Assembly (NCBI GenBank): GCA_002708925.1
Contig: PAPN01000009.1
Coordinates: 1 to 64,000 of the forward strand
From: Paracoccaceae bacterium
Lineage (GTDB): Bacteria; Pseudomonadota; Alphaproteobacteria; Rhodobacterales; Rhodobacteraceae
Length of the DNA stretch: 64,000 nt
Reading direction: 5' to 3'
This document shows positions 55,601 to 64,000 of the stretch, piece after piece. The notes beneath the pieces are model-generated. The model was not told the origin of the DNA. It ran no database searches and was given only the letters and a program-made list of their open reading frames with translations. Position 1 is the first letter of the stretch, and every line of letters starts with the position of its first letter. Made by a program: the position numbers and the translations under genes.

Positions 55601-56254
55601 TTAACCTAAGATGCCCTCGCGAATTGTGCCCTCTAACTGTACTTTGGAAAAATCCAGACGGGGCAGGGGGGCAAATGGGATGGTCGAAAGCGTTCGGGCC
55701 TCTTCGGCCTCGATTCCGACCGAGCGCAGCATCAGTTCGGCCGTGTCGCTGCCGGATTTGCGCCAGGTCATGATCCCCCCCAGCACCAGAGCCGTCGCGC
55801 CCATCACCGCGCCGCCCCCCAGCGCGGTAATCGAGTGTATCTGCGCCTCACGATAGTGAAACCGCCCGCTGTCCAGCCCCTGACGCAGCAGCTGGTTGGG
55901 CATCTTGCCCCAGAATTTCCCCAGCCGCGGGTCAATCATGCCGAATTGCGCGATGAACAGGCCCCAGTCGCGCTCCTCGTGCACACGGCGGATGATCTTA
56001 CGCAGGATCAGGGCCAGACGGGCGGCCGGGTCGGTCACGTCCGTATCGGTGGCCCGCGCGGTCTGGCGCAGTTCCAGATACATCAGATCGCACAGGATGC
56101 TGAACAGATCGTCGGGATTTTCGATGTTATTGTAGATGGTTCCGCGTGACAGGCCTGCCTCTTTGGCCAGATCGCTGATTGCGATCTGCCGAGAACCTTT
56201 TTCGGCAAACAGCCGCAATGCGGCGTGCAGGATGCGGGCATTGACGGTTTTCAT
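55601..56254 (-). CDS. TetR/AcrR-family regulator
   Basis: A 217-residue repressor-type protein from ATG 56254. The N-terminal helix-turn-helix has [29 protein letters not shown] (about residues 22-50, TetR_N pattern). The C-terminal domain is ligand-binding and contains a hydrophobic helix. A longer frame to 56311 would cover the operator region and is less likely. It sits between two divergent acyl-catabolism arms and probably represses both until an acyl-CoA binds. Confidence 0.88.
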   Translation of the reverse strand: MKTVNARILHAALRLFAEKGSRQIAISDLAKEAGLSRGTIYNNIENPDDLFSILCDLMYLELRQTARATDTDVTDPAARLALILRKIIRRVHEERDWGLFIAQFGMIDPRLGKFWGKMPNQLLRQGLDSGRFHYREAQIHSITALGGGAVMGATALVLGGIMTWRKSGSDTAELMLRSVGIEAEEARTLSTIPFAPLPRLDFSKVQLEGTIREGILG

Positions 56255-56273
56255 ATCCAGTCCATGATCACTG

Positions 56274-56302
56274 TTGACACAATTTGAACACGCGTGTTTA
56301 TT
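56274..56302 (+). promoter_or_regulatory. Strong promoter with embedded palindrome driving the liv-acyl cluster
   Basis: TTGACA (56274-56279), 17 bases, TTTATT (56297-56302): a consensus -35 with a 4/6 -10. The spacer ends in the perfect palindrome AACACGCGTGTT (56287-56298), ideally placed for the TetR protein encoded just to the left to block polymerase. Confidence 0.7.
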
Positions 56303-56341
56303 TGAAGTCAATAGCGTTCATCGGTCATGGGAGGAGACAGA

Positions 56342-56470
56342 ATGGATGCGTGTATGAGTGGCCCTCAGATGGGGCCATTCCCGGCTATGCGCCGGGCGCT
56401 TCTGACCGTCCGTATTGCAGCTTCGATCTGGGAGAATCGTGCTGAGAAACGGAGGGTCCAATGGAACTGA
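56342..56470 (+). CDS. Possible 42-residue upstream reading frame overlapping livH
   Basis: ATG 56342 is preceded by GGGAGGAG seven bases upstream, one of the best ribosome-binding sites in the region. The frame runs through the leader and stops at TGA 56468-56470, 10 bases inside livH. The peptide (MDACMSGPQMGPF start) is not like any family I know. It could be a leader peptide that couples translation to livH, or a chance frame. Confidence 0.35.
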   Translation: MDACMSGPQMGPFPAMRRALLTVRIAASIWENRAEKRRVQWN

Positions 56471-57336
56471 TTCAGCTGATCATCGGAGGCATTGCCTCGG
56501 GGTGTATCTATGGGCTGGTGGCCCTGGGGTTCGTCCTGATTTACAAGGCAACCGAGGGTGTGAACTTTGCCCAGGGGGATATGATGATGCTGGGGGCCTT
56601 TGTGGCCCTGGGCCTGGTCAATTCCGATTACGGGGCCTTGCCCTTTGTGCCTGGCATCATTCTGGCGGCTTTCGTCATGGGCGGCGTCGGCTATGGCGTG
56701 GACCGTTTCGTAGTGCGAAAGATCTTTGGTCAGCCGCATTTTGCGCTGGTTATTCTGACGATCGCGATGGGATTCGTGTTCCGCTTTGTCGCCGGTTCGA
56801 TCTGGGGTTTCACGCCGCTGGTGCTGGAAACCCCCTTTGCCGGCAACACGCTGAATATCGGCGGGATCATCATCGGCTATGAGGACATCACCACGATCAT
56901 TGTCACGGCCCTGCTGACGCTGGCGCTGTGGGCGTTTTTTCAGTTCACCAAGCTGGGGCTGGCCGCGCAGGCGGCCTCGCAGAACCAGATGGCTGCCTAT
57001 ATCGTGGGGGTGCCGGTGCATCGGGTGAACTCGATGATCTGGGCGCTGTCGGGGGGTGTTTCGACGATTGCCGGGGTTCTTTATGCCTCGAAAGGGGCGA
57101 TTGACCCGAATATCGGCCTGCTGGGGATCAAAGCCTTTGCGGCCGCGGTCATCGGCGGTTTCGGCAGCCTGCCGGGGGCACTGCTGGGCGGGATCCTGAT
57201 CGGTGTGGTCGAGCCCATCGCGGCCCGATACCTGCCTGCGGGTTTCAGCCAGATGAGCCCCTATATCATCATGCTAGCCGTGCTGGTCACACGTCCGAAC
57301 GGACTGTTTGCCCAGATCTACGCCAAGAAGGTCTGA
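56461..57336 (+). CDS. livH: LivH-type ABC permease
   Basis: A 291-residue membrane permease with about eight helices. It has the LivH signature GLVALGFVLIYKATEGVNFAQGD (start region, residues about 18-40) and the cytoplasmic coupling segment NSMIWALSGGVSTIAG. GGAGGG precedes the ATG. The name is by family; neighbours indicate import of a carboxylic acid rather than leucine. Confidence 0.9.
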   Translation: MELIQLIIGGIASGCIYGLVALGFVLIYKATEGVNFAQGDMMMLGAFVALGLVNSDYGALPFVPGIILAAFVMGGVGYGVDRFVVRKIFGQPHFALVILTIAMGFVFRFVAGSIWGFTPLVLETPFAGNTLNIGGIIIGYEDITTIIVTALLTLALWAFFQFTKLGLAAQAASQNQMAAYIVGVPVHRVNSMIWALSGGVSTIAGVLYASKGAIDPNIGLLGIKAFAAAVIGGFGSLPGALLGGILIGVVEPIAARYLPAGFSQMSPYIIMLAVLVTRPNGLFAQIYAKKV

Positions 57337-57340
57337 GCCA

Positions 57341-58435
57341 ATGAAAGTTATCTTCAAGACAAGTTACGACAACGACATCGACCTGCACGAGGATTGGTGG
57401 GCGCGGGGTAAAATCATCCTGCTGGTGGCCTTTATGGCGGCGCTGCCGTTCTTTGCCGGGGAATATTACCTGGCCGAGATCACCAACACGCTGATCTGGT
57501 CTTTGGCGGGGATGGGGCTGATGCTGCTGGTGGGGCACACCGGGCAGGCCAGCCTGGGACACGCGGCCTTTCTGGCGATTGGGGCCTATACGGATGCGGC
57601 GCTGATGAATATCGGCGTGCCGTGGGTGATTGCCTTTCCGCTGGCGGGGATCGCGGCCGGGGTGTTTGGCGCCATCGTCGCCATTCCGGCGGTGCGCATG
57701 TCCGGCATCTATCTGGCCATCGCCACGCTGGCGCTGTTCGTCATCGTTGAGGAACTGATCATCGTGGCCGAGCCCATCACCGGCGGTGTCGGCGGGATAT
57801 TCGCGCCCTCGATCACCATTCTGGGCGTGGATTTTGACCGCTATGCCAATCTGAATAACTTCTACTGGCTGTGCCTGGCCGTGGTGGTTCTGGTGACCTG
57901 GCTTTATGCCAACCTGATGCGCAGCCCTACCGGGCGCAGCTTCCTGGCCGTGCGCGATTCCGAGGTCTCGGCCCGCGCGCTGGGGATCAACATCACGCGC
58001 ACACGGTCTTTGGCCTTTGGTCTGTCCTGCGCGATGACAGGGCTGGCGGGCGCGCTGATGGGGCATTTCATTGCCTTCTTCAACTACGAGCTCTTCTCGG
58101 TCTTTATCTCGATCAACCTGCTGCTGGTGGTGACGATCGGCGGGCTGGGGTTCATCCAGGGGGCGTTCTTTGGGGCGATCCTGATCACGGCCGTGCCGCA
58201 GCTGATCGCCATTTTGCGCGATGGTCTGAAATCCAGCGCGGGGATTGATCTGTCGATGCCCTGTCTGGATACGCTGATCTTCTCGGTCATTCTGGTGACG
58301 TTCATCATCTATGAACCAACGGGTCTTTATGGCCGCTGGCTGAAAATTCGCGCCTGGTTCCAGCTGTTTCCGCTGGCCCGCCGCGACATGTTCCGCCGCC
58401 AGAAAACCTATCTGAAAACGGAGCGGATGAAATGA
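57341..58435 (+). CDS. livM: LivM-type ABC permease
   Basis: A 364-residue permease. Typical features are GHTGQASLGHAAFLAIGAY (about residues 66-84) and the coupling loop FLAVRDSEVSARALGIN (about 204-220). It starts four bases after livH. Both N- and C-termini have extra polar residues. It forms the import channel with LivH. Confidence 0.92.
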   Translation: MKVIFKTSYDNDIDLHEDWWARGKIILLVAFMAALPFFAGEYYLAEITNTLIWSLAGMGLMLLVGHTGQASLGHAAFLAIGAYTDAALMNIGVPWVIAFPLAGIAAGVFGAIVAIPAVRMSGIYLAIATLALFVIVEELIIVAEPITGGVGGIFAPSITILGVDFDRYANLNNFYWLCLAVVVLVTWLYANLMRSPTGRSFLAVRDSEVSARALGINITRTRSLAFGLSCAMTGLAGALMGHFIAFFNYELFSVFISINLLLVVTIGGLGFIQGAFFGAILITAVPQLIAILRDGLKSSAGIDLSMPCLDTLIFSVILVTFIIYEPTGLYGRWLKIRAWFQLFPLARRDMFRRQKTYLKTERMK

Positions 58436-59202
58436 GCCTGCTAGAAGTAGACGATCTGGCCATCCATTTCGGCGGCGTGAAAGCCGTGGACGGGGTCAGC
58501 TTTACGGTCGAGGAAGGCGAGGTCTTCTCGATCATCGGGCCGAACGGCGCGGGGAAATCCACCATCTTCAACCTGATCTCGCGGTTCTACAAACCGACCC
58601 GCGGCACGATCAAGTTCGATGGCCGTGACATCACCCACATGTCGGCGCATGAAATCGCGCCGATCGGGATTGCCCGGACCTTCCAGAATATCGAGCTGTT
58701 CGACCACTCGACCGTTCTGGATAACCTGCTGATGGGGCGGCACACTCATCGCGGCACCAACTGGCTGCAAGACATGTGGTTCGTGCCCAAATGCCGCCGC
58801 GAGGAACGTGGCCACCGGCAAAAGGTGGAAGAGGTGATCGAGTTTCTGGAGCTGGAAGCCTACCGCGAAAAGCTGATCGCCGGGCTGCCTTATGGCGTCC
58901 GTAAAGTGGTGGAAATCGGCCGCGCGCTGGCCATGGGCCCCAAGATGATCCTGCTGGACGAGCCGGCCTCGGGCCTGTCCGTCGAAGAAAGCCAGGAGGT
59001 CGCCTATTGGGTCGAGGACATGCGCCGCGACATGGGGCTGACCGTGCTGATGGTGGAACATGACATGAAGCTGGTCACGCAGGTCAGCGACCGGGTGCTG
59101 GCTGTGGCCAATGGCCAGCCGCTGGCGATGGGCTTGCCGTCCGAGGTGCAATCGGATCCGCAGGTCAAAGCGGCCTATCTGGGAACGGAGGTGGACGCAT
59201 GA
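58432..59202 (+). CDS. livG: LivG-type ABC ATPase
   Basis: A 256-residue ATPase with Walker A GPNGAGKST, Q-loop RTFQNIELF, Walker B MILLDEPASGLS and His in VEHDMKLV. The signature is degenerate: LPYGVRKVVEIGRAL replaces LSxGQ, as is normal in LivG proteins. ATG overlaps the livM stop by four bases. Confidence 0.93.
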   Translation: MSLLEVDDLAIHFGGVKAVDGVSFTVEEGEVFSIIGPNGAGKSTIFNLISRFYKPTRGTIKFDGRDITHMSAHEIAPIGIARTFQNIELFDHSTVLDNLLMGRHTHRGTNWLQDMWFVPKCRREERGHRQKVEEVIEFLELEAYREKLIAGLPYGVRKVVEIGRALAMGPKMILLDEPASGLSVEESQEVAYWVEDMRRDMGLTVLMVEHDMKLVTQVSDRVLAVANGQPLAMGLPSEVQSDPQVKAAYLGTEVDA

Positions 59203-59966
59203 CCAAGGTTCTGGACATCCGCAATGTGGAAACCTTCTATGGCGCGATCATGGCGCTGCGCGGGGTCTCGCTTGAGGTGAACGAGGGCGAGATCGTCACC
59301 ATCCTGGGCGCCAACGGTGCGGGCAAAACCACTCTGATGAAGACGATCAGCGGGTTGATGGACCCCGAAAAGGGCAACATCGAATTCAACGGCGTGGACA
59401 TCGTCGGCAAACAGCCCGATCAGATCGTCCGCATGGGCCTGGCCCACGTCCCCGAAGGGCGCGAGGTCTTCCCCTATCTGACCATCGAGGAAAACCTGAA
59501 AATGGGCGCCTATGCCCGCAAAGGCGTGGACCTGCGCGACGATATTGCTCTGGTCTATGAATATTTCCCGATCCTCAAGGAGCGGCGCAATCAGTCTGCG
59601 GGGTTCCTGTCGGGGGGGCAGCAGCAGATGCTGGCGATCGGGCGCGGCCTGATGGCCAAGCCCAAACTGATGCTGCTGGACGAGCCCTCTTTGGGTCTGT
59701 CACCCCTGCTGACGCAGGAAATCTTTGCCATCATCAAACGTCTGAATGCCGAACAGAAGGTCACGATGCTGCTGGTCGAACAGAATGCCAATGTCGCGCT
59801 GCACACGGCGCATCAGGGCTATGTTCTGGAAATGGGCCGGATCGTGATGGCGGGCAGCTGCGAAGAGCTGCGCGCCTCGGACGATATCCAGGAATTCTAT
59901 CTGGGTCGTCAGGAAGAATCCCAGCGCGGTCAGAAGCGCTGGAAACGGCGTAAGACGTGGAGGTAA
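59199..59966 (+). CDS. livF: LivF-type ABC ATPase
   Basis: A 255-residue ATPase with Walker A GANGAGKTT, signature LSGGQQQM and Walker B LMLLDEPSLGLS. The C-terminus has an extra basic tail (KRWKRRKTW). ATG overlaps the livG stop by four bases. It pairs with LivG to power the transporter. Confidence 0.93.
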   Translation: MTKVLDIRNVETFYGAIMALRGVSLEVNEGEIVTILGANGAGKTTLMKTISGLMDPEKGNIEFNGVDIVGKQPDQIVRMGLAHVPEGREVFPYLTIEENLKMGAYARKGVDLRDDIALVYEYFPILKERRNQSAGFLSGGQQQMLAIGRGLMAKPKLMLLDEPSLGLSPLLTQEIFAIIKRLNAEQKVTMLLVEQNANVALHTAHQGYVLEMGRIVMAGSCEELRASDDIQEFYLGRQEESQRGQKRWKRRKTWR

Positions 59967-59970
59967 CGCG

Positions 59971-61818
59971 ATGATGAACACCGATATGATCATCCCGGCC
60001 GACGCGCCGATCACCATGGATGGTTGCGACACTGTGGTAAAACTGTGGGCCAAGCGCTGCCATGAACTGGGCAGCAAAACCGCCCACCGTGAAAAGGAAC
60101 TGGGCGTCTGGCAATCCTACAGCTGGACGGACTATTTCAACGGCGCGCGCAATGCGGCGCTGGGGCTGCTGGCCATGGGGCTGGAGCGCGGTCAGCCCGT
60201 GCAGATCCTGTCCGAGGACCGGCGCGAATGGCTGTATGTGGATCTGGGCGTTGCGGCGGTGGGGGGCATTCCCTCGGGGGTCTATACCACCGATGCCGCC
60301 AGCCAGCTGGCCTATCTGGTCAACGATTCCGGCGCGCCGTTCCTGTTCGTGGAAAATGACGAACAGCTGGATAAATTCCTTGAGGTCCGCGACCAGATGC
60401 CAGGCCTGAAAAAGGTCATCGTCTTTGACCGCGACGGGCTGGCGACTTTCAGCGATCCGATGGTGATGTTCTGGGACGAGCTGATGGAGATGGGCGAGGC
60501 CGAGGCCAAGGCGCATCCCAAACGCTTTGTGCAAGAGCTGGAGAAATCCAAACCCGAAGATCCGCGGATGCTGATCTATACCTCGGGCACCACGGGGCCG
60601 CCCAAAGGGGCGATCATCACGCATCGCAATGTTGTCTTTCAGATGTTCGCGGGCGAGCAGACGATCGAATTTGAACAAACGGACGAGCTGCTGTGTTTCT
60701 TGCCGCTGTGTCACGTGTTGGAACGTCTGATTTCCGTGGAATTCCCGATCTTTGCGGGCTGCAAGGTGAACTTTGCCGAAAGCCCCGAAACGGTGTTCGA
60801 CAACCTGCGCGAGGTCAGCCCGCATTCCTTTACCGGGGTGCCGCGGATCTGGGAAAAGGTCTATAGCCGGATCAGCATCATGCGGTCCGAGGCAGGCTGG
60901 GTCGGGCGCAAGGCGTTTGACTGGGCCATCGCAGCGGGCATGAAGAAAGCCCTGGCCAAGGAAGAAGGCAAACACCTGTCCCCCGGCGCTAAGCTGAACC
61001 TGTTCCTGGCCGATCTTCTGGTGCTGCGGAACCTGCGCCAATTGGTTGGCCTGCAACGCACGCGGCGCTGCACCACCGGGGCGGCGCCCATCTCGCCCGA
61101 TCTGCTGCGCTGGTTCGAGGCCATCGGCGTGCACCTGCTGGAGGGCTTCGGGATGACCGAAACCTCAGGCGTGGCCACGGTCAACACGCTGGCGCATAAT
61201 AAGATCAGCACGGTGGGGCAGGCCACCCCCGGCACACAGATCAAGATCTCGCCCGAAGGGGAAATCCTGGTGGGCGGCCCGGCGGTCTTTGGTGGGTATT
61301 GGAACAAGCCCGAAAAAACCGCCGAAACCATGACCGAGGATGGCTGGCTGCGCACCGGCGACGTGGGCCGCCTGGATAACGAGGGCAACCTGACGATCAC
61401 CGGCCGGATGAAGGACATCATCATCACCGCCGGCGGCAAAAACATCACCCCCGCTGAGATCGAAAGCAAACTGAAGTTCTCGCCCTATGTGTCGGATGCG
61501 GTGGTGATCGGGGACGCGCGCAAGTATCTGACATGCCTGATCATGATTGATCAGGAAAATGTTGAAAGGTTCGCACAAGAGCGTCAAATTCCTTATGCAG
61601 ACTTCGCGTCGCTGACGCGGGCAAAGGAGGTGGTGGACCTGATCGGTCAGGTCGTAAGCGAGACCAACAAGGACTTCGCCCAGGTGGAACAGATCAAGGA
61701 TTTCCGTCTGATCGACATCCTGCTGACAGCCGAGGACGAAGAACTGACCCCCACCATGAAGCTCAAGCGGAACTACGTGAACACGCGTCACGCCGGCTTG
61801 ATCGAAAGCATGTACTGA
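59971..61818 (+). CDS. Long-chain acyl-CoA synthetase family (FAA/FadD15-like)
   Basis: A 615-residue AMP-binding enzyme. P-loop YTSGTTGPPKG (about residues 207-217), GFGMTETSG (about 390), RTGDVGRLD and GRMKDIIITAGGKNITP follow in order. It most resembles bacterial long-chain acyl-CoA ligases that work together with Liv-type importers. It starts four bases after livF. It should activate the imported acid by attaching CoA, which traps it in the cell. Confidence 0.9.
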   Translation: MMNTDMIIPADAPITMDGCDTVVKLWAKRCHELGSKTAHREKELGVWQSYSWTDYFNGARNAALGLLAMGLERGQPVQILSEDRREWLYVDLGVAAVGGIPSGVYTTDAASQLAYLVNDSGAPFLFVENDEQLDKFLEVRDQMPGLKKVIVFDRDGLATFSDPMVMFWDELMEMGEAEAKAHPKRFVQELEKSKPEDPRMLIYTSGTTGPPKGAIITHRNVVFQMFAGEQTIEFEQTDELLCFLPLCHVLERLISVEFPIFAGCKVNFAESPETVFDNLREVSPHSFTGVPRIWEKVYSRISIMRSEAGWVGRKAFDWAIAAGMKKALAKEEGKHLSPGAKLNLFLADLLVLRNLRQLVGLQRTRRCTTGAAPISPDLLRWFEAIGVHLLEGFGMTETSGVATVNTLAHNKISTVGQATPGTQIKISPEGEILVGGPAVFGGYWNKPEKTAETMTEDGWLRTGDVGRLDNEGNLTITGRMKDIIITAGGKNITPAEIESKLKFSPYVSDAVVIGDARKYLTCLIMIDQENVERFAQERQIPYADFASLTRAKEVVDLIGQVVSETNKDFAQVEQIKDFRLIDILLTAEDEELTPTMKLKRNYVNTRHAGLIESMY

Positions 61819-61819
61819 T

Positions 61820-61841
61820 CGCGCCTTTGAGGAGGGGCGCG
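61820..61841 (+). other. Intercistronic hairpin before the binding-protein gene
   Basis: CGCGCC (61820-61825) and GGCGCG (61836-61841) pair across ten bases, without a T-tract. With the stronger hairpin at 63054-63077 it brackets the binding-protein gene and may protect its message. Confidence 0.45.
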
Positions 61842-61878
61842 GCCAGAACCTAAATGTACCAATGGGAGGAATAAACCA

Positions 61879-63045
61879 ATGAAAGCATTCAAGACCCTTG
61901 CCGCTGTTGCGGCGCTGTCCCTGGGGCTTGGCGCCCCCGCGATGGCCGAAGACGGTGTCAGCGACACCGAAATCAAACTGGGCGGCGCGCATGACCTGTC
62001 AGGCATTTTCGCGCCCTTCTCGGTGCCTGCGGTGAAAGCGGCGCAGCTCTATTTCGATGAGGTGAACGCGGCGGGCGGCGTCCATGGCCGCAAAATCACC
62101 TATATCGTCGAAGACCACGGCTATCAGGTGCCCAAGGCTGTTCAGGCCGCTAACAAATTGGTGAACCGCGATAAGGTGTTCGCCATGCTGCTGAACCTGG
62201 GCACGCCCACCAACATCGCCATGTTCAAACTGCTGGAGCCCAAAGGCATCCCGAATGTCAGCCCGCTGACCTCGGCGCGTCAGATGGTGAACCCGCCCGC
62301 CCCGTGGAAATTTGCGGGCACGGCCTCTTACTATGATGCGGTCAAGGCCGGCACGGAATACATGGCCACGGATATGGGGGTGAAAACCTTCTGCCTGATG
62401 TATCTGCCCACTGATTTTGGCAAGGAAATCGAGATGGCCGTAAAGGAAGGCGTGGCCGCCTCGGGGGCCAGCTTTGGCATCGAAACCCAGCATAAACCCG
62501 ATGAGACCGATTTCACCGGCGCGCTGGGTAAGGTGAAGGCAGCTGGCTGTAACACCGTGGGCCTGGCCCTGGGCGTTAGCCAGACGATCAACGTCGTCGC
62601 GACGGCCAATAAGCTGGGGATCGACGTGGATTTCCTGCTCAGCAATGCGGGGTTCCATACCGTTGTGGCCAAGGGGCTGGCGGCTCAGGGCGTGATGGGC
62701 GGTGTCTATGCCGCAGCAGGCTGGCAGGATCTGGAGGCCCGCATGGGCAACCCGACCGTCGCCAAATGGGTGAAATCCTACACCGATGCCACCGGCGAGA
62801 AATTCCCCGGCACCGGCGCTCTGCTGGGCCGTTCGGCGGCTGAACTGATCGTGGCCGGCTTTGAGGCCGCAGGCCCTGATCTGACCCGCGAAAGCTTTAT
62901 CGCGGCGATGGAAACCCTGCAATTCGCCGACGAGGTTGCCGGGAATAACGTCAACATGTCCGCTGACAACCATGTCGCCGCCACCGAGATCTTCATCTCG
63001 GCTGTGGAAAATGGCAGCTGGAAACTGATGAAGACCCTCAAGTGA
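61879..63045 (+). CDS. Liv-type periplasmic substrate-binding protein
   Basis: A 388-residue binding protein. Signal peptide residues 1-23 (MKAFKTLAAVAALSLGLGAP start, cleaved after AMA). The mature protein begins EDGVSDTEIKLGG and has the bilobal LivJ fold (GVHGRKITYIVEDHGYQ). GGGAGGA precedes the ATG. It captures the ligand for LivHMGF. The mixture of neighbours points to a carboxylic-acid ligand, but none can be named. Confidence 0.92.
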   Translation: MKAFKTLAAVAALSLGLGAPAMAEDGVSDTEIKLGGAHDLSGIFAPFSVPAVKAAQLYFDEVNAAGGVHGRKITYIVEDHGYQVPKAVQAANKLVNRDKVFAMLLNLGTPTNIAMFKLLEPKGIPNVSPLTSARQMVNPPAPWKFAGTASYYDAVKAGTEYMATDMGVKTFCLMYLPTDFGKEIEMAVKEGVAASGASFGIETQHKPDETDFTGALGKVKAAGCNTVGLALGVSQTINVVATANKLGIDVDFLLSNAGFHTVVAKGLAAQGVMGGVYAAAGWQDLEARMGNPTVAKWVKSYTDATGEKFPGTGALLGRSAAELIVAGFEAAGPDLTRESFIAAMETLQFADEVAGNNVNMSADNHVAATEIFISAVENGSWKLMKTLK

Positions 63046-63053
63046 CGGTCCTG

Positions 63054-63077
63054 GCGGGGCGGCGCAGACCGCCCCGC
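63054..63077 (+). other. Nine-pair hairpin after the binding-protein gene
   Basis: GCGGGGCGG (63054-63062), loop CGCAGA, CCGCCCCGC (63069-63077), perfect stem. A short TTTT follows several bases later, so it may be a partial terminator that lowers expression of the dehydrogenase downstream. Confidence 0.6.
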
Positions 63078-63127
63078 ACTGCTTTTCCCGACAATCGAAT
63101 GCCTGTGCTCAGACCGGAGGTGCCCCC

Positions 63128-64000
63128 GTGCTGAAACGAACGATCTATGACGAAGAACACGAGATTTTCCGCCAATCCGTCCGCAAATGGGCCGAAACCG
63201 AGGTCTTCCCCCATGGCCAGACCTGGCGCGCAGACGGCTGCGTCAGCGCCGAGGTCTGGAAAAAGGCCGGCGCGCAGGGGTTCTTGTGCATGTATGCGGA
63301 TGAAGAATACGGCGGCCTGGGTCTGGACGATTTCCGCTATGACATGATCCTGGCCGAGGAAATTAACCCGCGCGAGCCGGGTTTTTTCATCGCGCTGCAT
63401 AACCGGATCGTGGGGCCGTATCTGCACAAACTGGGCACCCCAGAGCAAAAGAAACGCTTCTTGCCCGGCGTGGTATCGGGCGACACCGTTCTGGCTATCG
63501 CCATGACGGAACCGGGCACCGGATCGGACCTGGGCGGCGTGAAAACCCGCGCGGTGGATATGGGCGATCACTGGCTGCTGAATGGCTCGAAAACCTATAT
63601 CTCAAATGGGATTCTGGCGGGGCTGATCGTCGTGGCCGCCCGCACCGGCGCAGGCCACCAGATCGGGCTGTTCCTGGTCGAGGACGGGATGCAGGGGGTT
63701 TCCCGTGGCCGAAACCTGAAGAAAATGGGCCTGCGCTCGCAGGACACGGCCGAGCTGTTCTTCGATGACGTGAAAGTGCCCAAGCAAAACGTGCTGGGCG
63801 ATCCGCACAAAGGCTTCAAGGCGATGATGATGAACCTGGCCGAAGAACGCATCATCGGCGCGCTGGGGTTCATGGCGCGGGCAGAGCACGCCTTCAATAT
63901 CACGATGGACTATATTCAGAACCGCCGCGCCTTTGGCCAGCCGATCGGCACGTTTCAGAACTCACGGTTCAAAATGGCTTCGATGCGCACCGAACTGGAT
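63128..64000 (+). CDS. Acyl-CoA dehydrogenase, 3' end missing
   Basis: Partial gene: 291 codons from GTG 63128, open at the right edge. GGAGG lies seven bases upstream. The protein starts with LKRTIYDEEHEIFRQS and has the FAD/substrate segments MTEPGTGSDLGG (about residues 121-132) and LNGSKTYISNG (about 148-158), then AFGQPIGTFQ. These are the hallmarks of acyl-CoA dehydrogenases. The catalytic Glu would be in the missing C-terminus. It supplies the first beta-oxidation step missing from the divergent arm. Confidence 0.92.
   Translation, partial: MLKRTIYDEEHEIFRQSVRKWAETEVFPHGQTWRADGCVSAEVWKKAGAQGFLCMYADEEYGGLGLDDFRYDMILAEEINPREPGFFIALHNRIVGPYLHKLGTPEQKKRFLPGVVSGDTVLAIAMTEPGTGSDLGGVKTRAVDMGDHWLLNGSKTYISNGILAGLIVVAARTGAGHQIGLFLVEDGMQGVSRGRNLKKMGLRSQDTAELFFDDVKVPKQNVLGDPHKGFKAMMMNLAEERIIGALGFMARAEHAFNITMDYIQNRRAFGQPIGTFQNSRFKMASMRTELD

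Overview
The window is GC-rich, tightly packed DNA from the chromosome of an alphaproteobacterium, most probably a Rhodobacterales (Rhodobacter/Roseobacter group). The main reason is that positions 26833-46103 carry an uptake-hydrogenase cluster in the order I know from Rhodobacter capsulatus: hupT-hupU-hupV-hypF, hupS-hupL-hupC, hupD-F-G-H-J-K, hypA-hypB-hupR-hypC-hypD-hypE. The biotin transporter bioMNY, CbiZ cobinamide salvage and a Liv-type acyl uptake cluster fit the same group. Both window edges cut genes: a 5'-nucleotidase family gene on the left and an acyl-CoA dehydrogenase on the right.

Layout. 1-4466: end of a nucleotidase, a DUF1992 protein, an SRAP DNA-crosslink protein, then bioM-bioN-bioY. 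4465-12108: tex, a small membrane protein, a FabI-like reductase, tRNA-Gly(TCC), an Lrp-type regulator with a LysE exporter, a voltage-gated-type potassium channel with a zinc-ribbon tail, and an ABC exporter. 12314-14783: Kbp (BON-LysM) and an acyl-CoA synthetase. 14839-21306: an Asp/Glu/hydantoin racemase with a complete polyamine-type ABC transporter, divergent from a GntR regulator and a GNAT acetyltransferase. 21378-26763: a cobalamin riboswitch and btuB-btuF-btuC-btuD-cbiZ. 26833-46103: the hydrogenase cluster. 46100-49312: divergent copZ and copA-cueR. 49309-64000: two divergent arms of a fatty-acyl or other carboxylic-acid catabolic cluster, separated by a TetR regulator. The left arm is thiolase, FadB-like, CaiB/racemase family, enoyl-CoA hydratase and nitronate-monooxygenase family. 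The right arm is livH-M-G-F, acyl-CoA synthetase, substrate-binding protein and acyl-CoA dehydrogenase.

How the genes work together. HupUV should sense H2, HupT is the sensor kinase, and HupR activates the energy-conserving hydrogenase HupSL. HupSL hands electrons to the membrane cytochrome b HupC. The hyp genes build the Ni-Fe(CN)2CO centre, and hupD/F/G/H/J/K mature the two subunits. HupS carries the two extra cysteines of oxygen-tolerant group 1 enzymes. HupV ends exactly at its metal-binding histidine, as expected of a sensor that needs no C-terminal cleavage. HupR has lost key Walker B and GAFTGA-loop residues.

Regulatory signals visible by eye include the B12 riboswitch, two 19-bp-spacer CueR-type promoters, a palindrome inside a near-consensus promoter ahead of the liv cluster, a GntR-type palindrome, a long dyad upstream of the Lrp gene, and a palindrome over a TATAAA box ahead of bioM. 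I saw no insertion sequence, prophage, CRISPR array or rRNA. The least explained items are a 60-residue histidine-containing membrane peptide between hupL and hupC, an upstream reading frame overlapping livH, and the unusual operators. All functions are predicted from sequence patterns alone; no database search was run.
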